A stretch of 50,935 bases of DNA. Origin: Clostridiales bacterium. GTDB taxonomy: Bacteria; Bacillota; Clostridia; Oscillospirales; Oscillospiraceae. The notes below the pieces were generated by a model, which was not told where the DNA came from, made no database searches, and saw only the letters and a list, made by a program, of their open reading frames with translations. Below, in pieces: positions 17,814-26,078 of this stretch (positions within the stretch are counted from its first letter, which is position 1; the number at the start of each line of letters is the position of its first letter). A program made the translations under genes and the position numbers. Where the stretch lies: positions 1 to 50,935 of the forward strand of contig SFFV01000015.1 of the NCBI GenBank assembly GCA_004557735.1, given 5' to 3'.

Positions 17814-18133
17814 CATGCCTTCCAAGTCTGGACTGTACAAAGTTGGTACATCGCCTTTTTTCTCAGCGAAAAACAAGGCCGAAATCCTCAAAAATGGTAC
17901 ACTGAGAAAATGGTATATTATTGTTTATGCTTGAGCAGCCAAGAGGAAAAAACAAGGGAGATGTTCCGTTCGTCTTTGCAGATAGCCGAAGCATTGACAA
18001 ACAAGATTGCAAGTGATTTTACACTTTTTAGTTGAGTTGATGCAACCTTAGCAAGAAATCTCTCAATAAATACGGCAAACTGGCTGACGGAACAAATTCC
18101 GTCAGCCATCTTATTTATATACTTACAATATTG
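17814..18133. other. AT-rich spacer with no convincing gene
   Basis: Composition drops sharply compared with both flanks. Short open frames exist on both strands (up to about 86 codons), but none has a ribosome site, good codon use or a recognisable family. Repeated TGGTACA/TGGTATA words occur at 17836-17911. An 11-bp stem-loop lies near 18084-18110 (GGCTGACGGAA with its complement), without a clean T-run. It may be a decayed insertion; the adjacent ppa promoter is intact. Confidence 0.5.
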
Positions 18134-18162
18134 TTGAAAAACGTACATCTCCGTGATATAAT
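18134..18162 (+). promoter_or_regulatory. Sigma-A promoter for ppa
   Basis: TTGAAA (18134-18139) and TATAAT (18157-18162), 17-bp spacer, 45 bp before the start codon. Confidence 0.8.
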
Positions 18163-18206
18163 CCAATCCCGCCGCGAAGCGGCACTATTTTCCCGGAGGT
18201 AACGCC

Positions 18207-18743
18207 ATGAACGTCTGGCACGACATCGACCCCGCGCGCATCACGCCGGAGGATTTTCTCGCCGTGATCGAAATTCCCAAGGGCAGCAAGAAGAAATACG
18301 AGCTGGATAAGCAGACCGGGCTGATCATTCTCGACCGCATTCTGTATACATCGACCCACTACCCCGCCAACTACGGCTTTATCCCCCGCAGCTACGGCGA
18401 CGACGGCGACCCGCTCGACGTGCTCGTGCTCTGCTCCGAGGTGCTCGACCCGCTCACGCTCGTGCGGTGCTACCCGATCGGCTACATCTCCATGCTTGAC
18501 GGCGGCAGGAACGACGAGAAGATCATCGCCATCCCCTTCTCCGACCCGAGCTACAACAAGTACCGCGATATCATGGACCTGCCCGATCACACGTTTGACG
18601 AGATGGCGCACTTTTTTACCGTCTACAAGGCGCTGGAGGGCAAGGAGGCGGTCGCGGGCGACGTAAACGGCCGCGAAGCCGCCGTGGAGATCATCAAGAG
18701 CGCGCTCGCGCACTATGACGAGTGCTTCGGAAACAAGCAATAA
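18207..18743 (+). CDS. ppa: Inorganic pyrophosphatase (family I)
   Basis: Hydrolyses pyrophosphate, pulling biosynthetic reactions forward. The 178-residue protein contains the family I landmarks IEIPKGSKKKYELDK, YPANYGFIP and the metal-binding signature DGDPLDVLVL (about 71-80). In an organism using pyruvate phosphate dikinase, pyrophosphate is also a substrate, so the two enzymes compete for the pool. Monocistronic with GGAGGT before ATG 18207. Confidence 0.96.
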   Translation: MNVWHDIDPARITPEDFLAVIEIPKGSKKKYELDKQTGLIILDRILYTSTHYPANYGFIPRSYGDDGDPLDVLVLCSEVLDPLTLVRCYPIGYISMLDGGRNDEKIIAIPFSDPSYNKYRDIMDLPDHTFDEMAHFFTVYKALEGKEAVAGDVNGREAAVEIIKSALAHYDECFGNKQ

Positions 18744-18800
18744 ATTACGGACGGGCGCGCCGCACGCCGGCGCGCTTCACGGAACCGGATCCTGCGGAAT

Positions 18801-18834
18801 GGTGTCGGCGGTTTTTCCGCCGACGCCTTTTTTT
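18801..18834 (+). terminator. Terminator after ppa
   Basis: An 11-bp stem (18801-18811 with 18817-18827), loop of five T, then a seven-T run. Confidence 0.9.
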
Positions 18835-18872
18835 GCGCATGGCCGTGTCCGGGGGCGGTCCGGCGGCGGGGA

Positions 18873-20618
18873 TCAAAGCGGCACGTTGAAATTCATGTTC
18901 ATAATGTACTGCTCCATAAATTCGGCGCTTGCGTTAAGCTCCACATGGCGCGTGACGGCGCGGATGTGCCCGCAGCGGGCGCTCTCCGCGCGGTCGAGAA
19001 GACAGCGGCAGACGCCGCTGCCCGCGCCGTTGCCGACGGCGGCGATCTTCCCGCGCGGCACGGCGGGGAGAAGACCGATGTACAGGGCGCTGTCCACATC
19101 GATATAATTCCCGAAAGCGCCGGCGAGAATGAGCGAATCGAGCTGCTCCGGCGCGACGCCGCGCTCGCGGCAGAGCGTCAGACACCCGGCGCAGATCGAG
19201 CTTTTGGCAAGCTGGATCTGGCGGATATCGTCCTGCGAGAGATAGACCGGATGCTCGCCGCGCGTGAGAAAGAATGCGTTATTGTATTCACCCACCGGCG
19301 CAAGCCGGTCGAGCAGGGGGCTGTCCGGATGCTCCGCGGCGTATTCCTCACGCGGGAGGAGCCGCCCGGTCATGTCCACGAGACCGCAGCGGAGAAGCGC
19401 GGCGGTCATGTCGATGATACCGGAGCCGCAGAGTCCTTTCGCCTCGCCCCCGCCGAGAACATGGAAGCGAAGCTCGCCGTCCGGCGTGATGTCCGCGTGG
19501 TCGATCGCACCCTCCGCGCCGCGCATGCCGCATTCGATGCTGCCGCCCTCGAGTGCGGGGCCGCAGGCGGTGGAGGAGGTGAGAAAGCCGTCGTGCGCGT
19601 TGCCGACGGCGATTTCGCCGTTCGTGCCGAGATCGATGACGAGATGAACGCCCTCCTCCGGCACGCCGAGCAGCACGGCGGTCGTATCCGCGCCGACGAA
19701 CCCGCCGAGCAGCGGAAGAAATTCCACGAGCGCGTCCGGGGGACAGTTTTGAAGGCCGATTTCCCCGGCAGAGGCACGCACGGTATCCGCCGTGACGCTT
19801 GCGAACGGCTCCGCGCCGAGCGCGGACGGATCGACGCCGAGGAAGAGGTGCTGCATCGTGCTGTTGCCGCAGAAAACAAGCTGCCACAGATCGTCCGAAA
19901 GGCCCGGTACGGCGGCGGCAGCCGCGGCGAGAAGGCCGTCGACCGTATCGAGAACGGCGCGGTTGAGCGCGGCGAGCCCGTCTGCGTGCTCGATGACGTG
20001 CTGGATGCGCGCGATGACGTCCGCGCCGTACCGGATCTGACCGTTGAGCGCCGAGCCGGTATGGAGAAGAGCGCCGGTCGTGAGATCATAAATGTACATC
20101 GCAACGGTCGTCGTGCCGATGTCCACGGCGGCGCCGAAAAGGCGCCGCGCCGTATCGCCGCGCTGCACGCCGAGGAGCGTGCCGCCGCAGCGGATGAACG
20201 TGAGCGGCTCCCCGTCCGCGCCGCGGTTCGCCCGGGAAAACTGCCGTGCCGCCGCGAGCGAAACGCCGGGGAGACAGGCGCCGCAGTGCTCCGGCTCCCG
20301 CTCGGCGGGAGAGAGCACGGTTTTGGTTACCGCGGGGGCGAAGGCGCTGTGCGCGCCGCCCTCGGTGAGGATCTGCGCGCCGCCGGATCCCGCGTCGGGG
20401 AAAAAGACGGTAATGTCCTCCGTTACCGGCGTAACGCAGGCGCGGACGGTTTCGCGCACGCCGCCGCGTTCCACGAGAACGTCGCACTTACCGCAGCGGC
20501 CGTTGCCGCCGCAGACGAGCTCGAGCGGATGGCCGAGCCGGGCGCAGGCTTCGGCGAGCGTCCCGCCGGAGACGCGCGTCCGGCACGGTGTTCCGGCTAT
20601 ACGAACGGTGTATTCCAT
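18873..20618 (-). CDS. RACo-type reductive activator of corrinoid proteins
   Basis: ATP-dependent protein that rescues inactive Co(II)-corrinoid to Co(I). The 581 residues start with a plant-type 2Fe-2S ferredoxin domain with Cys36, Cys42, Cys45 and Cys61 (CGGNGRCGKC plus a later Cys). A linker follows, then an ASKHA ATPase domain: GAAVDIGTTTVAMYIYD, VIDLGTNGEIAVGN, GLCGSGIIDM and LAGAFGNYIDVD. This order is that of RACo/DUF4445 proteins. It ends the minus-strand regulatory arm of the corrinoid locus and surely serves the two corrinoid proteins encoded divergently. ATG 20618 follows AAAGGAGGAC. Confidence 0.93.
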   Translation of the reverse strand: MEYTVRIAGTPCRTRVSGGTLAEACARLGHPLELVCGGNGRCGKCDVLVERGGVRETVRACVTPVTEDITVFFPDAGSGGAQILTEGGAHSAFAPAVTKTVLSPAEREPEHCGACLPGVSLAAARQFSRANRGADGEPLTFIRCGGTLLGVQRGDTARRLFGAAVDIGTTTVAMYIYDLTTGALLHTGSALNGQIRYGADVIARIQHVIEHADGLAALNRAVLDTVDGLLAAAAAAVPGLSDDLWQLVFCGNSTMQHLFLGVDPSALGAEPFASVTADTVRASAGEIGLQNCPPDALVEFLPLLGGFVGADTTAVLLGVPEEGVHLVIDLGTNGEIAVGNAHDGFLTSSTACGPALEGGSIECGMRGAEGAIDHADITPDGELRFHVLGGGEAKGLCGSGIIDMTAALLRCGLVDMTGRLLPREEYAAEHPDSPLLDRLAPVGEYNNAFFLTRGEHPVYLSQDDIRQIQLAKSSICAGCLTLCRERGVAPEQLDSLILAGAFGNYIDVDSALYIGLLPAVPRGKIAAVGNGAGSGVCRCLLDRAESARCGHIRAVTRHVELNASAEFMEQYIMNMNFNVPL

Positions 20619-20633
20619 GGAAATGTCCTCCTT

Positions 20634-21281
20634 TCATGGATTTACGTCCCGGCGCATATAGCACGAGAGGTTCGGGCATTTGGAGCAATCATGGTCAACG
20701 GAGCGGTCGGGGAGGCCGGTGCCCGCACCGTAAGCATAGAGCATGGCCTTCTCCGGCTGGAGCATGCAGTGCTCGGTGAGCGTGGCGGGGAACGGCTCGC
20801 CCTGCGTGAGCAGGGAGAGAAACTGCGCCTGATACTCCATGCTCAGGTGGTTCTCGCCCGGCGTGAGGCGCGTGCTGAGATGGTGACCCTGCGCCTTGAG
20901 CTCGTTATAAAGATGGCGGTTCATCGCATTCGAGGCGTTGAAGAGCACTTCGTTCGCGAGATCGTTGAGGATGTAGCCCTCGAGAAAATCACACTTTGCC
21001 ATGAGATCGTCCACGCAGTCGACGATCTTCTGCGTAGCGCCGCAGTAGCACACCGCGAGAAGATCGCAGCTTGAAAGCTCCGGCGAGGCGATGGTCAGGT
21101 CGTTATCCGTGATGTTGTAGGCGAGCACAAGCTCCAGATTCTCCCGCAGAAGCGCCACGAGCTGCGGGAAAACGCTCTCGGCGTAGGCGTTCGTGTTGGG
21201 ATCCTCCCGCAGCCTGAGCCGGGTGAAGATGCGGTCCCTGTCGTATTCCAGATCCTGCACGGAGACGGGGAAAACGGTCAT
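20634..21281 (-). CDS. Protein with a methionine-synthase-type B12 activation domain
   Basis: A 215-residue protein resembling the stand-alone vitamin B12-dependent methionine synthase activation domains that accompany methylotrophic corrinoid loci in Clostridia; I infer this from overall character and context. It ends with a cysteine cluster, CSKCPNLSC (about 199-207), able to bind a metal or Fe-S cluster. ATG 21279-21281 has AGGAGG upstream and lies one base past the regulator stop codon. The RACo gene starts 15 bp after its end. A role in corrinoid reactivation together with RACo is likely. Confidence 0.65.
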   Translation of the reverse strand: MTVFPVSVQDLEYDRDRIFTRLRLREDPNTNAYAESVFPQLVALLRENLELVLAYNITDNDLTIASPELSSCDLLAVCYCGATQKIVDCVDDLMAKCDFLEGYILNDLANEVLFNASNAMNRHLYNELKAQGHHLSTRLTPGENHLSMEYQAQFLSLLTQGEPFPATLTEHCMLQPEKAMLYAYGAGTGLPDRSVDHDCSKCPNLSCYMRRDVNP

Positions 21282-21282
21282 G

Positions 21283-22569
21283 TCATTTACCTCCTGTCTG
21301 CGGCACGGGAAAGCCGCGGATGTATTCGTTGTCAAGCAGCTTGTCTGCGTTGGCGGTCACTTTGAACTGCCGCGGCGTTTTCCCTGTGATTTTCTTGAAA
21401 ACTTTGGTAAAATAGCTTTGATCCTCAAAGCCGACCCGCCCGGCGATCTCCAGAAGATTCATGTCTGGCTGCGAGAGCAGCTCCACGCTCTTCTGGATGC
21501 GCAGGCTGTTGAGATACTCCGTAAAGCTGACGCCGAGTTCTCTTTTGAAGAGCTTGGAGAGATACGATTCGTTGATGTGGATGCTGCCGGCCACGCCGCG
21601 CAGCGTGAGCTTCTCCGCGTACCGCTCGCCGATGAGCGCGACAGCCTGGGCGACGAGCGGAGAATAGACCGGCGCGGGCGGCTCCGGCACAAGAACGAAA
21701 AAGTGGTCGATCAGAGTCTGCATCCATACGGCCAGATCGTCCACCGACTGCGCCCGGTTGAGCGCCTCAAGCGGGTCAAGACCGGAGGCGAGAATGCTGT
21801 TGAGCGCGATGCCGGAGTCAAGCGCGGCCTTGGAGAGCATCGTGAAAAACTCGAAAAGGCGCATCCGGATGAGGTCAAAGTTTCCCGCCTCCACGAGAAG
21901 AAACTCGTCAAAGAGACCGGAGGCCGCCTCGTCCACGGCTCCGCGGTCGCGCTCGCGCAGTCCGGTGAGCAGGCGCTGCCAGAGATTTTCCTCCGTCTCC
22001 CCGGCGGGATCGACGGCGAGCTTGAACTGATGCACCGTCTCCCCGGCGTTGACCTGGCCGCGGCTGCGGGAGCGGATGCGCTCGTACTCCTCCCAGTTCT
22101 GGCGCGAGCTGAGCACCGAGGCATAGAGAAGCGTTGCGATCTTCTGCACCTGATCGGGCGAGCGCTCCTTGAGATTCTGGAGAAAGAGCGCCACGCGCGG
22201 AAAGAGAGACGGATCGCCCGGGTTGAGCTCCATGACGCGCGAGAGAAGGTTTTCATCCACGCTGCCGAGCACGAGCGGGCCGGCCAGCACGCAGCCGCTG
22301 CGAGCGCCGTTATATATTAAAGGTACGGCGATCTCAACGAAGCCCGCCGGACAGAAAAATATGTATGGCTCGCCGAGCGCGAAGGACTCGCCCATCGAAA
22401 AGGCAAGATACCCCCGGCAGTCCGCGCTCTGGCTGTAATGCGGGAACAGGCGGCAGACCTTCTGCTCCGCATGAAATTCCTTCGCGACGCTGTTTTCCGC
22501 GTTATACACCGTCACGGGGATCCCGGTACAGCTGCTGAAAGCATCCAGCGCGTCATACAACGCGTCCAT
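21283..22569 (-). CDS. PocR-domain AraC-family transcriptional activator
   Basis: A 428-residue regulator. The N-terminal PocR sensory domain (about 1-165; cysteines in EQKVCRLFPHYSQSADCRGYL and FFCPAGF) binds small ligands in related proteins. The C-terminal AraC domain (about 325-425) has two helix-turn-helices: LTLRGVAGSIHINESYLSKLF and LLEIAGRVGFEDQSYFTKVF. It is the first gene of the minus-strand arm, divergent from the corrinoid/MttB operon, and so is the obvious substrate-responsive switch. PocR-AraC proteins are frequent beside MttB-family operons. Confidence 0.92.
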   Translation of the reverse strand: MDALYDALDAFSSCTGIPVTVYNAENSVAKEFHAEQKVCRLFPHYSQSADCRGYLAFSMGESFALGEPYIFFCPAGFVEIAVPLIYNGARSGCVLAGPLVLGSVDENLLSRVMELNPGDPSLFPRVALFLQNLKERSPDQVQKIATLLYASVLSSRQNWEEYERIRSRSRGQVNAGETVHQFKLAVDPAGETEENLWQRLLTGLRERDRGAVDEAASGLFDEFLLVEAGNFDLIRMRLFEFFTMLSKAALDSGIALNSILASGLDPLEALNRAQSVDDLAVWMQTLIDHFFVLVPEPPAPVYSPLVAQAVALIGERYAEKLTLRGVAGSIHINESYLSKLFKRELGVSFTEYLNSLRIQKSVELLSQPDMNLLEIAGRVGFEDQSYFTKVFKKITGKTPRQFKVTANADKLLDNEYIRGFPVPQTGGK

Positions 22570-22664
22570 AAAATGCCCCGCCCCTTTCCTTCTTTGTCCT
22601 TCTCATCATAGGCGATGGGAAACGCGTTGTAAAATGAAAAACGGGAGAAAACAAAAAATTTACC

Positions 22665-22686
22665 AATTCTACAAAAAATTCTACAA
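22665..22686. promoter_or_regulatory. Direct repeats in the divergent control region of the corrinoid locus
   Basis: AATTCTACAA occurs twice (22665-22674 and 22677-22686), 12 bp apart start to start, in an AT-rich island between the divergent AraC-type regulator and the corrinoid operon. Direct repeats are typical AraC-family sites. A TATACT at 22814-22819 upstream of the first corrinoid gene lacks a -35 at normal spacing, consistent with an activator-dependent promoter. Confidence 0.45.
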
Positions 22687-22847
22687 CAAAAAACGGTGAA
22701 ACGTTTTATATCATGGATAAAAAGGCAAAACGTCTGCCTGGCGGCGCCGTGAGCTGACCGGCTTTTTACCATTTTTTCTCTTCATTGTCAGAGAAAAAAA
22801 CGCACCGGTTTTTTATACTGGACACAAGGTATTGGAGGAGACTTCCC

Positions 22848-23513
22848 ATGGAGGAAAAAGTTCACTGCCTCAAACAGGGCGTTCTTTCGGGCGACCGGGA
22901 AGCGGTGTGCGCCGCTTGCCGGGAGCTGCTGGAAGCCGGAATGCCGCCGCAGAAGATCGTAAGGATCGGCCTTCTGCCGTGCATGGATACTCTCGGCCGC
23001 CAGTTGGCCCGCCGCGAGAAATTCATCCCGCAGATCATGATGTCGGCGCGTGCCGCGCAGAGCGGGATCGATCTTCTCTCGCCGCTCATCGTGGGGACGG
23101 ATGTGCCGTCGCTCCCGGAAACCGTTGTGCTCGGTACCGTCAGCGGGGACATCCACACCATCGGAAAGACGCTCGTTTCCATCATGCTCCGGAGCGCCGG
23201 ATTCCGTGTCGTCGATCTCGGGACAAACGTCCCGCCGGAGAAATTCGTCGCCGCGGTGCGGGAGACCAACGCCCGCATCGTCGCGATCTCGGCGATGCTC
23301 ACCACGACGATCAGCGGGATGAAGAAAACGATCCGCGTTCTCCGCGAGGCGGAAGGAAACGAGCGGTGGCACATCATTGTCGGCGGCGCGCCGGTCAACG
23401 GCCGGTTTGCCCGCGAGCACAATGTGGAATATGCCGCCGACGCTGTGGAAACGGTGAATTTGGCCCTGAAAGCCTGCGGGATCCCTCCTCTTCCGAAAGA
23501 AGAAAAAATGTAA
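22848..23513 (+). CDS. Corrinoid (cobalamin-binding) methyl carrier protein, first copy
   Basis: A 221-residue MtgC/MtbC-type protein. The helical cap domain (about 1-85) is followed by a B12-binding Rossmann domain with DIHTIG at 101-106, whose His103 would be the lower axial cobalt ligand, and then by SAMLTTTISGMK and VGGAPV. It should carry the methyl group as methyl-Co(III). ATG 22848 has TTGGAGGAG upstream; an earlier in-frame ATG at 22785 lacks a site. Compared with the second copy the His loop is diverged (DIHTIG versus DLHDIG), so the two may not be interchangeable. Confidence 0.93.
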   Translation: MEEKVHCLKQGVLSGDREAVCAACRELLEAGMPPQKIVRIGLLPCMDTLGRQLARREKFIPQIMMSARAAQSGIDLLSPLIVGTDVPSLPETVVLGTVSGDIHTIGKTLVSIMLRSAGFRVVDLGTNVPPEKFVAAVRETNARIVAISAMLTTTISGMKKTIRVLREAEGNERWHIIVGGAPVNGRFAREHNVEYAADAVETVNLALKACGIPPLPKEEKM

Positions 23514-23542
23514 AAACTTTTGAAAACGGAGGAAAACACGCT

Positions 23543-24187
23543 ATGTCCACTCTGAATGAGATTTCCAAGATCGTTGCGTCCGGCCAGATCACGGCCATCA
23601 AGGCAAAAGTCCAGCAGGCTCTCGACGAGGGCGTCAGCGCCCAGAGCATTCTCGACGACGGCCTTCTCCCCGGCATCAACGAGATCGGCGAAAAGTTTGC
23701 GAGAAACGAAGTGTTCGTTCCCAACGTTCTGCTGGCCGCAAAGGTCATGAACATGGGCGTGGAAGTCATCCAGCCGCTGCTCGCCGCCGGCGAGAACACG
23801 AAGGTCGGCACCGCGGTCGTCGGCACCGTTAAGGGCGATCTGCACGACATCGGCAAGAACCTTGTCGCGCTCATGATGCGCAGCGCCAATCTCGAGGTCA
23901 TCGATCTTGGCAGCAACGTTGACGGCGCCAAGTTCATCGAAGCGATCAACAAGTACAACCCCGACGTCGTCGGGCTTTCCGCGCTGCTGACCACCACCAT
24001 GAACGAGCAGGGCCACATCATCCGGCAGCTTATCGACGCCGGCGTGCGCGACAAGGTCAAGGTCATGGTCGGCGGCGCTCCCGTGACCCAGATGTGGGCA
24101 GACAAGATCGGCGCGGACGCCTTCACCGCGGACGCGGCCGAGGCTGCGCAGTGGGCGAAAACCTACGCCGCTTCCAAAGGCGCCTGA
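23543..24187 (+). CDS. Corrinoid methyl carrier protein, second copy
   Basis: A 214-residue MtgC/MttC-type protein with the canonical cobalamin motif GDLHDIGKN (98-106, ligand His101), SALLTTTMNEQ and VGGAPVTQMWADKIGAD. It lies 30 bp after the first copy and 28 bp before the MttB-family gene, which is the usual place for the cognate carrier. GGAGG precedes ATG 23543. It probably accepts the methyl group from the MttB-family protein and hands it to the UroD-type enzyme or another acceptor transferase. Confidence 0.95.
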   Translation: MSTLNEISKIVASGQITAIKAKVQQALDEGVSAQSILDDGLLPGINEIGEKFARNEVFVPNVLLAAKVMNMGVEVIQPLLAAGENTKVGTAVVGTVKGDLHDIGKNLVALMMRSANLEVIDLGSNVDGAKFIEAINKYNPDVVGLSALLTTTMNEQGHIIRQLIDAGVRDKVKVMVGGAPVTQMWADKIGADAFTADAAEAAQWAKTYAASKGA

Positions 24188-24215
24188 AGCGCTACAAAGC
24201 AAGGAGGATAACGAT

Positions 24216-25673
24216 ATGCATCAGCGCATTAAATACGACGTTCTCTCCGATAAAGAGCTCGGGTTTATGAAGGATCGCCTCGAGCAGCTCCTCATCGAGC
24301 GCGGCGTTCACCTCGACCACGAGGAGATGCTCAAAGCTCTCGGGGAGAAGGGCTGCATCGTTGATATGGAAGCGCGCGACGTGCGCTTCACAAAGGAGCT
24401 TATCGACAAGGCCGTCGCCGCCGTCCCCGCCGAGTTCACGCTCTGCTCCCCCGACGGAAAGCACGATCTGAAGTTCCCGGCCCCCGATGGACGCTTCTAC
24501 ACCCGCACCTGCACGGGCGCGCCAAACTACCGCAACATCAGGAACGAGACCCATTACATCAAGCCGGAGGAAGGGCGCGAGTGGTACCATCTTACCAACA
24601 AGCTGGAAAACCTTGACTATGTGACGCTGCCCTCCGTCTCCGGCGAGTACTATCCCGGCGACGCGATCGACGTTTACGTTCTCGCCGACGCTCTCAAGCT
24701 CTCCGGCAAGCACATCTGGATCCAGCCCTATGAGGCCGATAACGTCCAGTTCCTCATCGACATGGCGGCGGCCGCCGCCGGCGGCTACGACGAGCTGCGC
24801 GCCCGCCCGATCGTCAGCATGATTTCCTGCAGCGTCCCGGCGCTGACCTTCAAGCACATGGACGCCGAGATCCTCTATCTCAGCGCGAAGTACGGCGTGC
24901 CCGTGCAGCCCTGCGCTCTGCCCACCGCCGGCGCGAACACCCCCGTGACCGCCCAGGGCACCGCGTTCGTCGCCTGCGCCGACGTTCTCGCCCAGATCGT
25001 CATGCTCGAGCTCCTCTGCCCGGGCCTGCCGATCATCGCAACGACGCTGCTCTTCTCCATGGATATGCAGAGCACCTATACGCTCCAGTCCAACACCGAG
25101 ATCACCTTTGCCCGCCTCATCTGCATGGATCTCTTCGAACGCGGCTACAATATCCGCGCTCATTCCTACGGCACCGGCACCGACAGCCTCTGTCTTGACG
25201 CGCAGAACTTCATCGAACGCACGAGCCTCATCCACGCGATGGCCATGTCCAACGCCTCCGTCCTCGGCGGCATGGGCCAGCTCGAGACCGCCAAGACCAT
25301 CTCCCCGGTGCAGCTCATCATTGATAACGAGATCATGGGCATCGCCCAGCGCCTGCGCGGCGGTCTGGACGTCAACGACGAGACGATCGACTGGGACGAG
25401 CTTATCGCCGGCATCGACCGGGATCCCGCGTTCAGCTTCCTCATGAGCGAGCACACCTTCCGCCACTTTGAGGAGCCCCACCGCCCGGATATGTTCAACC
25501 GCGACGGCGTTGTCCGCTGGGAACGCGAGGGCCGCAAGACCCTGCTCGACAAGGCCGAGGAGAAGTACTTCGCCCTCATGGCCGAGAAGCCCGACTACGA
25601 GCTGCCCGCCGACAGGGCCGCGGCCGTGGACGAGGTGCTCAAGAAAGCGCACGCCGCTCTCGTCAAGGAGTGA
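24216..25673 (+). CDS. MttB-family (non-pyrrolysine) substrate:corrinoid methyltransferase
   Basis: The 485-residue protein belongs to the trimethylamine methyltransferase family but reads through without any in-frame amber codon. It therefore lacks pyrrolysine and groups functionally with glycine betaine, proline betaine, carnitine or gamma-butyrobetaine methyltransferases (MtgB, MtpB, MtcB, MtyB). Recognisable parts are TRTCTGAPNYRN near 94-105, CALPTAGANTPVTAQGT near 232-248, and GTGTDSLCLDAQ and SNASVLGGMGQLETAKT in the barrel's C-terminal half. AGGAGG precedes ATG 24216. The exact quaternary amine cannot be named from sequence. Confidence 0.93.
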   Translation: MHQRIKYDVLSDKELGFMKDRLEQLLIERGVHLDHEEMLKALGEKGCIVDMEARDVRFTKELIDKAVAAVPAEFTLCSPDGKHDLKFPAPDGRFYTRTCTGAPNYRNIRNETHYIKPEEGREWYHLTNKLENLDYVTLPSVSGEYYPGDAIDVYVLADALKLSGKHIWIQPYEADNVQFLIDMAAAAAGGYDELRARPIVSMISCSVPALTFKHMDAEILYLSAKYGVPVQPCALPTAGANTPVTAQGTAFVACADVLAQIVMLELLCPGLPIIATTLLFSMDMQSTYTLQSNTEITFARLICMDLFERGYNIRAHSYGTGTDSLCLDAQNFIERTSLIHAMAMSNASVLGGMGQLETAKTISPVQLIIDNEIMGIAQRLRGGLDVNDETIDWDELIAGIDRDPAFSFLMSEHTFRHFEEPHRPDMFNRDGVVRWEREGRKTLLDKAEEKYFALMAEKPDYELPADRAAAVDEVLKKAHAALVKE

Positions 25674-25685
25674 AATGACTTTTTC

Positions 25686-25727
25686 TCCCGGGCGCCGGGT
25701 GGCACGCCTCCCCCTCGGCGCCCGGGA
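25686..25727 (+). other. Intergenic GC hairpin after the MttB-family gene
   Basis: A 12-bp perfect stem (25686-25697 with 25716-25727) without a following T-run. It may stabilise the upstream mRNA end or attenuate transcription into the transporter genes. Confidence 0.6.
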
Positions 25728-25763
25728 AGATAACGGATAATGTTGAATTGCACAGGAGACCAG

Positions 25764-25791
25764 CCCTGCCGGAGGACAAATTCCGGCAGGG
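25764..25791 (+). other. Second intergenic hairpin before the transporter genes
   Basis: A 10-bp stem (25764-25773 with 25782-25791) lies 70 bp upstream of the small membrane protein. No clean T-run follows directly, so it is a weak terminator or processing element. Confidence 0.55.
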
Positions 25792-25859
25792 CGGGGTTTC
25801 TGCACCCTTTTTCCCGCGAACGCTGCAAAAAAACGTGCAAAAAGGAAAAGGAGAGAAAT

Positions 25860-26075
25860 ATGAAAATCACCAAAACCGAATGGATTTGGCTCATCATCAC
25901 AACGGCGCTCTACATCGCCTATAACCTCCCCGGCGTTCCCCCTTACGACCAGCCGACCGCAACGCTCATCCATGCCGCGCTTACGGTGCTGCCCATCTGG
26001 GTCATCACCTATGTGTTCCTCCCGAAGATCTACCGCATTTACAAGCTGAGAAACGAAAACAAGGAGGATAAGTAA
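25860..26075 (+). CDS. Small two-helix membrane protein preceding the symporter
   Basis: A 71-residue protein with two hydrophobic segments (about 8-22 and 38-57) separated by GVPPYDQPTA, ending in a charged KLRNENKEDK tail. It overlaps no gene and ends 3 bp before the symporter start. Its size and position match the small DUF997/YhdT-like partners of sodium:solute symporters such as PanF, so an accessory subunit is likely. ATG 25860 follows AAGGAGAGAA. Confidence 0.75.
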   Translation: MKITKTEWIWLIITTALYIAYNLPGVPPYDQPTATLIHAALTVLPIWVITYVFLPKIYRIYKLRNENKEDK

Positions 26076-26078
26076 GCC

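Noticed and set aside
17775..18166. Short open frames on both strands in the AT-rich spacer
   Set aside because: One begins inside the rubredoxin operon terminator and the other covers the ppa promoter; no ribosome sites or family matches.
24216..25673. Pyrrolysine-containing trimethylamine methyltransferase
   Set aside because: The frame contains no in-frame amber codon and no pyl genes are present, so it belongs to the non-pyrrolysine branch.
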